Below are positions 58,729 to 64,000 of a stretch of 64,000 nucleotides of DNA, piece by piece (positions within the stretch are counted from its first letter, which is position 1; each line of letters opens with the position of its first letter). Location of the stretch: assembly GCA_947487165.1 (NCBI GenBank), contig CANKWX010000005.1, forward strand, positions 1 to 64,000, written 5' to 3'. The position numbers and the translations under genes were made by a program. This stretch comes from Burkholderiales bacterium (lineage in GTDB: Bacteria > Pseudomonadota > Gammaproteobacteria > Burkholderiales > Burkholderiaceae_E). A model generated the notes under the pieces. The model was not told where the DNA came from, searched no databases, and saw only the letters and a list, made by a program, of their open reading frames with translations.

Positions 58729-59700
58729 TCAGGCGCTGGCGCTCATCTCGACCAGCGGATGAAAGCACGCACTGCGCTGGCCATCCGATATCACCGACAA
58801 CATCGGCACCTCGCTTGCGCACCGCTCGGTGGCGCGCGCGCAGCGGGTCCGGAAGTGGCAGCCGCTCGGCGGGTTGTGAATCGACGGCAACTCACCGCCG
58901 AGCGCCTCCTGCTCCGGCAGCGCACGCCCCGGCACCAGCACCGAATCGAGCAGGGCGCGGGTATAGGGATGCGAGGGGCGGCGATAGATGTCCTCGGTGC
59001 GGCCGATCTCGACGATGCGCCCGAGATACATCACCGCCACCCGATCGCACAGATTGCGGATCACCGCCAGATCGTGGCTGATGAACAGCATGCTGAAGCT
59101 GCGTTTTGCACGAATGTCGATCAGCAGATTCAGGATCTGCGCCTGCACCGACACATCGAGCGCCGACACCGGCTCATCGAGCACCAGCACCTCTGGCTCG
59201 AGCATCAGGGCACGGGCAATCGCAATTCGCTGGCACTGGCCTCCCGACATCTCGTGCGGCCTTCGCGACCAGACAGTCTGGGCATCGAAGCCCACTTCGG
59301 TCAGCGCCGCCGACACCCGCTCGCGCTGATCGGCGACCGATCCGCCGCCCCAGACCTGCAGCGGCTCGCCGACGATCTCGCCCACCCGGCGGCGCGGATT
59401 GAGCGATGACACCGGATCCTGAAACACCATCTGCATCCGACGCCGGCGCTCACGCAGGGCCTGTGTCGACCCGTGCGTCAGATCCTCGCCATCGAGCAGC
59501 ACCGCGCCGGCATCGGGCGGGGGCAACTGCACGATCGCGCGCGCCAGCGACGACTTGCCGCAGCCCGACTCGCCGACCAGCCCCAAGGTCTCGCCGCGTT
59601 CAAGCGCCAGGCTCACCGAATCGACCGCGGTCACCCAGCGGCCATCGGCACGTCTGAATCGCCGCACCAGGTCGCGGACCTCAAGCACCGGGGCGCTCAT
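58729..59700 (-). CDS. Second peptide-type ABC transporter ATPase (DppF/OppF family)
   Basis: This 323-aa ATPase has Walker [22 protein letters not shown]-loop FQDPVSSLNPRRRVGE, signature MSGGQCQRIAIARALM, Walker [13 protein letters not shown] and switch [11 protein letters not shown], with the C-terminal Cys segment CHFRTRCARATERC. ATG at 59700 overlaps the stop of the DppD-type gene (59697-59700). It is the last gene of the operon and ends beside the peroxiredoxin remnant. Confidence 0.95.
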   Translation of the reverse strand: MSAPVLEVRDLVRRFRRADGRWVTAVDSVSLALERGETLGLVGESGCGKSSLARAIVQLPPPDAGAVLLDGEDLTHGSTQALRERRRRMQMVFQDPVSSLNPRRRVGEIVGEPLQVWGGGSVADQRERVSAALTEVGFDAQTVWSRRPHEMSGGQCQRIAIARALMLEPEVLVLDEPVSALDVSVQAQILNLLIDIRAKRSFSMLFISHDLAVIRNLCDRVAVMYLGRIVEIGRTEDIYRRPSHPYTRALLDSVLVPGRALPEQEALGGELPSIHNPPSGCHFRTRCARATERCASEVPMLSVISDGQRSACFHPLVEMSASA

Positions 59701-60746
59701 GTCGCCTGCTCCGTCGGCACACCGCGCACGGCCGCATCGGACAAGGGATGCAGACAGGCATAGCGGCGATTGCCCTCGATCACCATCGGCGGCACCGTCA
59801 GCAGGCAGTTCGACTGGACATGCTTGCACCGCTCGGCAAAGGCACAGCCCGGCGGCAGCGCCGCCAGATCGGGGGGCCTGCCGCCGATCGCCTCCAGTCG
59901 CTGGCCGCCGGATGCATCGGCCATCGGCCGGGCCCGCAGCAGCGCTTCGCCATAGGGCATGCGGCGCGAGGCGAAAAACGCATCAACCGGCGCCTGCTCG
60001 ACGATCCGCCCGGCATACATCACCGCCACCTCGTCGGCCACACCGCTCACCGCGGCCAGATCGTGGCTGATGAAGATCATCGCCATGCCGGTCTCGCGCT
60101 GGCGCCGCTTGAGCAGCACCAGGATCTGCATCTGAATGGTGACATCGAGCGCGGTGGTCGGCTCGTCGGCAATCAGGATCTTCGGGCTGCAGGCCAGCGC
60201 CATCGCAATCATCACGCGCTGTCGCATGCCACCCGACAGCTGATGCGGATACTCGCCCAGCCGCTGTCGCGGCGCGGAGATGCCGACTGCCTCGAGCAGC
60301 TCGATGGTGCGGGCCTCCCGCGCCGGCCGTGCCAGCCCGAGATGCTTGCCGAGCACCTCGCCGATCTGGCGACCGATGGTCAGCACCGGATTGAGCGAAG
60401 ACATCGGGTCCTGGAAGATCATCGCGATCTCGCGCCCGCGGACTTGCCGAAGCTCGTCCTCAGTCATCGACGAGAGGTCCTGGCCATCAAAGCGGATCTT
60501 GCCGGTCTGGGTCGTGGTCGACGCCGGCAGCAGCCGCAGGATCGATCGCGACAGCACGCTCTTGCCCGACCCCGACTCGCCGACGATCGCCAGCGTGCGC
60601 CCGGCATGCAGATCGAAGCCGACACCATTGACCGCGCACACCGAGCCCCGGGGGCTGGCAAAGCGCACCGACAGATCGCGCACGCTCAGCAGCGGCGCCG
60701 CGTCAATCTGCGCCGCCTGCGAATCCGCGCGCGACAGCTCACTCAT
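59697..60746 (-). CDS. Second peptide-type ABC transporter ATPase (DppD/OppD family)
   Basis: This 349-aa ATPase has Walker [22 protein letters not shown]-loop [15 protein letters not shown], signature [16 protein letters not shown], Walker [17 protein letters not shown] and switch [13 protein letters not shown], with the Cys-rich C-terminal domain [15 protein letters not shown]. It is 52 bp after the permease gene. Just before it the sequence ACTCATA recurs two to three times, giving alternative ATGAGTGA starts. Confidence 0.95.
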   Translation of the reverse strand: MSELSRADSQAAQIDAAPLLSVRDLSVRFASPRGSVCAVNGVGFDLHAGRTLAIVGESGSGKSVLSRSILRLLPASTTTQTGKIRFDGQDLSSMTEDELRQVRGREIAMIFQDPMSSLNPVLTIGRQIGEVLGKHLGLARPAREARTIELLEAVGISAPRQRLGEYPHQLSGGMRQRVMIAMALACSPKILIADEPTTALDVTIQMQILVLLKRRQRETGMAMIFISHDLAAVSGVADEVAVMYAGRIVEQAPVDAFFASRRMPYGEALLRARPMADASGGQRLEAIGGRPPDLAALPPGCAFAERCKHVQSNCLLTVPPMVIEGNRRYACLHPLSDAAVRGVPTEQAT

Positions 60747-60798
60747 AGCGGCTCACTCATATCGCTTCACTCATATCGCCGCACTGAGCGCACCTGAC

Positions 60799-61662
60799 TC
60801 ACAGCGTCTGCGCCTTGATGTCGAAGAGGCGGCGCACCGATTCTCCGATCCAGTTGATCGACAGCACCGTCAGAAACATCCAGATCGCCGGGATGAAGAC
60901 CGCCAGCGGCGCTTCCACCAGACTAGAGCGCTCGGAGGCGATCATGCCGCCCCAACTCGGCTGCGGCGGTCGCACCGACAGGCCCAGAAAACCGAGGGCG
61001 GCCTCGGCCAGAATGGCCACGCCCAGCATCACCACCGCATACGACAACAGCGCCGGCATCAGGTTGGGCAGCACTTCACGCATCAGTATGCGGGGCACGC
61101 TGGCACCGATCAGACGCGCGGCCAGTACGAATTCACGATCGCGCAGGCTCAGGGTGTTGGCCCGGGCGATCCGGGCAAAGGCCGGCACGAAGATCACGCC
61201 GATGGCACCGGTGACATTGCCCACACTCGGCCCCAGGCTCGAGACCAGCGCGATCGCCAGGATGATGCCCGGAAAGCAGAGCATGACGGTCATCACGCCC
61301 ATGATCAGCCGGTCGGTCATCGACCCGAAAAACCCGGCCACAAGACCCAGCGCGCCGCCAATGGCCAGACCGATCGCCACGCTGCCGATCGCCACCACCA
61401 GCGACACCTTGCCGCCCCAGATCAGCCGCGACAGGGTATCGCGGCCGAGCGAATCGGTGCCAAGCCAATGCGCGGCGCCTGGCGGCTCGAGAGTGGCCAG
61501 CAAATCGGCCTCTTCCGGACTGACCAGACCCAGCCAGGGCGCGAACACCGCCAGTGCGAGCAGCACAAGCAGCCAGGCCACCGCCAGCAGCAGACCCGGC
61601 TCGAGCCACTTGCGCGCTGCAGACCTGGCAGGCAGGGATGAGGAAGCCATCGTCTCAGCCAC
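60799..61662 (-). CDS. Second peptide-type ABC transporter permease (DppC/OppC family)
   Basis: This 287-aa permease has about six helices, the GTDSLGRDTLSRLIWGGKVSL box, an EAA-type loop (LAARLIGASVPRILMREVLP) and the family end GLSVRPPQPSWGGMIAS. The start overlaps the stop of the DppB-type gene by eight bases. Confidence 0.93.
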   Translation of the reverse strand: MAETMASSSLPARSAARKWLEPGLLLAVAWLLVLLALAVFAPWLGLVSPEEADLLATLEPPGAAHWLGTDSLGRDTLSRLIWGGKVSLVVAIGSVAIGLAIGGALGLVAGFFGSMTDRLIMGVMTVMLCFPGIILAIALVSSLGPSVGNVTGAIGVIFVPAFARIARANTLSLRDREFVLAARLIGASVPRILMREVLPNLMPALLSYAVVMLGVAILAEAALGFLGLSVRPPQPSWGGMIASERSSLVEAPLAVFIPAIWMFLTVLSINWIGESVRRLFDIKAQTL

Positions 61663-62617
61663 TGATTCGCACCCTCGGATCGATCAAGGCATACATCAGA
61701 TCCACCAGCAGATTGATCAGCACGAAACCGGTGGCAATCACCAGCACCACGCCCTGGATCACAAACTGGTCGTGCTGATAGACCGCATTGACCAGCATCT
61801 GACCGATGCCGGGCAGCGCAAAGAGGGTCTCGATAATGACCGCACCCCCTACCAGCCGGCCGAGATTGATGCCGACCACGGTCACCAGCGACAGCGATGA
61901 CGGCCGCAACGCATGCCCGAGCAGAATCTCTCGCACACTCAAACCTTTGGCACGCGCCACCAGGATGTAGTCCTGCTGCAGCGTGCTGATCATGTCGGCG
62001 CGAAGCAGTCGCATGTAGACCGGAATCTCAGCGAGCGCCAGCGTCATCGCCGGCAACGCCAGACTATGCAGATTGGCGCCCAGCCCGTCGGAAAGGCTCT
62101 TGAAACCCGAAGCCGGAAACCAGCCGAGCAGCACCGACATCAGGTAGATCAGCAAGATGCCCTTGACGAAGGCCGGCGTCGACAGCAGGCCGATCGAGAC
62201 GGTGGCCAGCGCGGAATCGACCTTCGTGCGGCTGCGATAGGCGGCCAGGATGCCAGCCGGCACCGCAACGCCCAGCGCAATCAGCTGCGTGAGCAGGATC
62301 AGCTCGAGCGTGACCGGCAATCGGTCGCCAATCATCGTCGAGATGTTCTCGCGGGTTCGATAGGACTTGCCGAGGTCACCGCGCAGCGCATGGCTCAGCC
62401 AATCGACATAGCGCACGACGATATTGCGGTCCAGACCGAGCTCGGTACGCAGCGACGCGATATCGGCAGGGGTGGCGTTGTCGCCCAGAATCGCCACCGC
62501 CGCATCACCCGGCAGCACATTGGTGATGAAGAAGGTCAGGGCGGTCGCTGCCAGCAGGATCACCAGCAGCGTCAGCACCTGAACCTGCAATCTGCGCAGG
62601 AAAGCCGAATTCAGCAC
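61655..62617 (-). CDS. Second peptide-type ABC transporter permease (DppB/OppB family)
   Basis: This 320-aa permease has six helices, the LPGDAAVAILGDNATPADIA periplasmic segment, and the EAA loop QDYILVARAKGLSVREILLG. It follows the receptor gene by 82 bp and overlaps the DppC-type permease. It is about as divergent from the first DppB-type permease as separate substrate systems usually are. Confidence 0.93.
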   Translation of the reverse strand: MLNSAFLRRLQVQVLTLLVILLAATALTFFITNVLPGDAAVAILGDNATPADIASLRTELGLDRNIVVRYVDWLSHALRGDLGKSYRTRENISTMIGDRLPVTLELILLTQLIALGVAVPAGILAAYRSRTKVDSALATVSIGLLSTPAFVKGILLIYLMSVLLGWFPASGFKSLSDGLGANLHSLALPAMTLALAEIPVYMRLLRADMISTLQQDYILVARAKGLSVREILLGHALRPSSLSLVTVVGINLGRLVGGAVIIETLFALPGIGQMLVNAVYQHDQFVIQGVVLVIATGFVLINLLVDLMYALIDPRVRISG

Positions 62618-62699
62618 GCGATCGACCTGACGACAGTCATGGGGGACAGACCGTCACAACCGACAGGGCGCGCCGACCGCGCCAGGCTGCCGGCACACA

Positions 62700-64000
62700 T
62701 CACCGCGCCTTCCAGACTTCTGCCGGTCGGATGATGCCGTCGGCAATGGGTGCCAGCCCCTTGACCGCCGGATTGGCGAGGCTGATGTTGTTGAAGTAGG
62801 AGAGGTACAGGTACGGCAGATCGCGGGCCAGCAGATTGTTGACCTGGCGATAGATGCTCAGGCGCTGTGCCGCATCGGTGGTGGCACGCCCTGCATCAAG
62901 CAGCTTGTCCATCTCCGGGTTGCTGTAGCCAGTGCGATTGGCGGTGCCTTTTGAGTGGAAAAAGTTGTAGACATTACGGTCGGGGTCGACACCGCCCTGC
63001 CAGCGATAGCCCATCACCTGATACTCGCGAAGACCGGCAGTGCGCACCAGCTGGACCGAGTCATAAGGCACGATCTCGGACTCGACGCCAACTTTTTTCC
63101 ACATCTGCTGGATGGCCTGCGCCGACAGCAACGACAAGGGCGCATTGCTCGAGGAAAACTTCAGTTTCACCGGCTTGCCATACTGCGCGAGCAACTGCTT
63201 CGCCTTGGCCGGATCGTATTTCGGATAACCCTCGACCTGCTCATGCGGAGCCAAACCACTGCCGAAGGGCGTGCTCGCCACCTTGGCCAGACCCTTGTTG
63301 ACCACCTTGTTGAGCGTGTCACGGTCGATTGCATGGGCCAGCGCCTGGCGCACCCGCAGGTCCGAGACATCCGGCTGCGACATGTTGATCATCACGAAGG
63401 TCGAGCCGAGGCTGCCGGCATCGAGCACAGTCAGCTTCTTGGCGCTGCGAGCCTCGATCACATCCTTGGCCGGGGCATTCATCACGATGTCGAGATCGCC
63501 TGCCTTCAGGCTGGCCATGCGGGTCTCGGTATCAGGCATGGCACGCAGCACGACTTCTTCCAGATGGACCGGCCCTTTCCAGTATTGGGTGTTGCGGGTG
63601 AACACGATGTGCGAGCCGCGCCGCCATTCCTTGAAGACGAAGGGGCCGGTGCCAACCGGATTGGCCAGATAGTTATCGCCGAATTTCTTTACCGCTGTCG
63701 GCGAGACGACCATGCCCGACACATCGGCCAGCACCGCCGGAAACTGCGCCGAAGGTGCTTTCATGGTGATCGTGACCTCGAGCGGCCCGGTCGCTTCGAT
63801 CTTGGCGATGCCGGCCAGATCGGCTGCCCATCGATAGCGCAGCTTGGGGTCCATCAGCCGATTGAAGTGCGCCACGACCGCCGCGGCATCGCAGGGCGTG
63901 TCGTCATGAGACTTCACACCCGAACGCAGGGTCAGCTTGAACGAGGTGGCATCCGGCGCCGACTCGAATTTCTCGGCAAGCTTGGGCACCAGCTTGCCCT
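62700..64000 (-). CDS. Solute-binding protein family 5, C-terminal part (window edge)
   Basis: This is the periplasmic receptor of the second importer. The first bases of the gene lie beyond the window; the frame is open through 64000, and the GTG at 63989 is internal. The visible 433 residues contain FKLTLRSGVKSHDDTPCDAA, ATPFGSGLAPHEQVEGYPK-like sequence with a hinge, and YLYLSYFNNISLANPAVKGL near the end, all typical of family 5. The ligand is unknown; a glutathione- or murein-peptide-type substrate would fit the neighbouring ldcA. Confidence 0.92.
   Translation of the reverse strand, partial: GKLVPKLAEKFESAPDATSFKLTLRSGVKSHDDTPCDAAAVVAHFNRLMDPKLRYRWAADLAGIAKIEATGPLEVTITMKAPSAQFPAVLADVSGMVVSPTAVKKFGDNYLANPVGTGPFVFKEWRRGSHIVFTRNTQYWKGPVHLEEVVLRAMPDTETRMASLKAGDLDIVMNAPAKDVIEARSAKKLTVLDAGSLGSTFVMINMSQPDVSDLRVRQALAHAIDRDTLNKVVNKGLAKVASTPFGSGLAPHEQVEGYPKYDPAKAKQLLAQYGKPVKLKFSSSNAPLSLLSAQAIQQMWKKVGVESEIVPYDSVQLVRTAGLREYQVMGYRWQGGVDPDRNVYNFFHSKGTANRTGYSNPEMDKLLDAGRATTDAAQRLSIYRQVNNLLARDLPYLYLSYFNNISLANPAVKGLAPIADGIIRPAEVWKAR

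Overview
The window is high-GC DNA typical of a betaproteobacterium, most likely in the order Burkholderiales. The main pointers are the gene order around mnmG-rsmG-parA-parB, atpIBEFHAGDC and hemE-priA, two Bug (TctC-like) tripartite-tricarboxylate receptors, and a GTP-dependent PEP carboxykinase. Perfect parS sites (TGTTTCACGTGAAACA) beside mnmG-parAB suggest that this is origin-proximal chromosome. No tRNA, rRNA, insertion sequence, prophage or CRISPR array was recognised.

Layout. 1-1.6 kb: start of priA, a 274-bp gap and hemE. 1.75-5.5 kb: a repeat-bearing secreted protein with a PEP-CTERM-like tail, a Bug receptor coupled to a MOSC protein, a small secreted protein and a NIPSNAP protein. 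5.5-12.7 kb: the complete F1Fo ATP synthase operon on the minus strand with a clear promoter. 12.7-15.8 kb: a sulfur module of DUF599, two YeeE half-transporters and a BigR/SqrR-type regulator, divergent from a persulfide dioxygenase-like hydrolase. 15.8-22.0 kb: a peptide-type ABC transporter operon with a DUF1028 protein. 22.2-23.3 kb: an HtrA-like protein with a broken catalytic triad. 23.3-28.05 kb: parB, parA, rsmG, mnmG and three parS sites.

28-34 kb holds four minus-strand catabolic oxidoreductases (GMC, zinc alcohol dehydrogenase, semialdehyde dehydrogenase, methylmalonate-semialdehyde dehydrogenase). They diverge from an IclR regulator across a cluster of GTTCAAC/GTTGAAC half-sites. 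35-43.7 kb is a plus-strand run: carbamoylase, TauE-type permease, PdxA, threonine aldolase, DUF2892, a DksA-type zinc finger, NYN-LOTUS, lipocalin and an MFS transporter. 43.8-47.2 kb: a sulfatase followed by a second Bug receptor. 47.2-49.1 kb: pckG. 49.4-55.4 kb: a 2-keto acid hydratase-family protein, a threonine dehydratase-family enzyme, an unrecognised 394-aa protein, two membrane permeases and a degenerate GGDEF protein. 55.8-58.7 kb: a coupled lipoprotein/secreted-protein pair, an LD-carboxypeptidase and a peroxiredoxin remnant. 58.7-64 kb: a second peptide-type ABC operon that runs off the window.

The blocks that are normally contiguous in this order (parB to atpI, atpC to hemE) are separated here by about 10.7 kb and 4 kb of accessory genes. 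The less ordinary points are the parS cluster that overlaps the mnmG-parAB promoter, the pseudoprotease HtrA homologue next to parB, the sulfur-sensing divergon, the IclR operator array, the orphan PEP-CTERM-like protein, a CCTGA-type short repeat at two distant intergenic sites, and a secreted protein whose two halves differ in base composition. No clearly new multi-gene system was proven. These points are inferences from one window without database searches.
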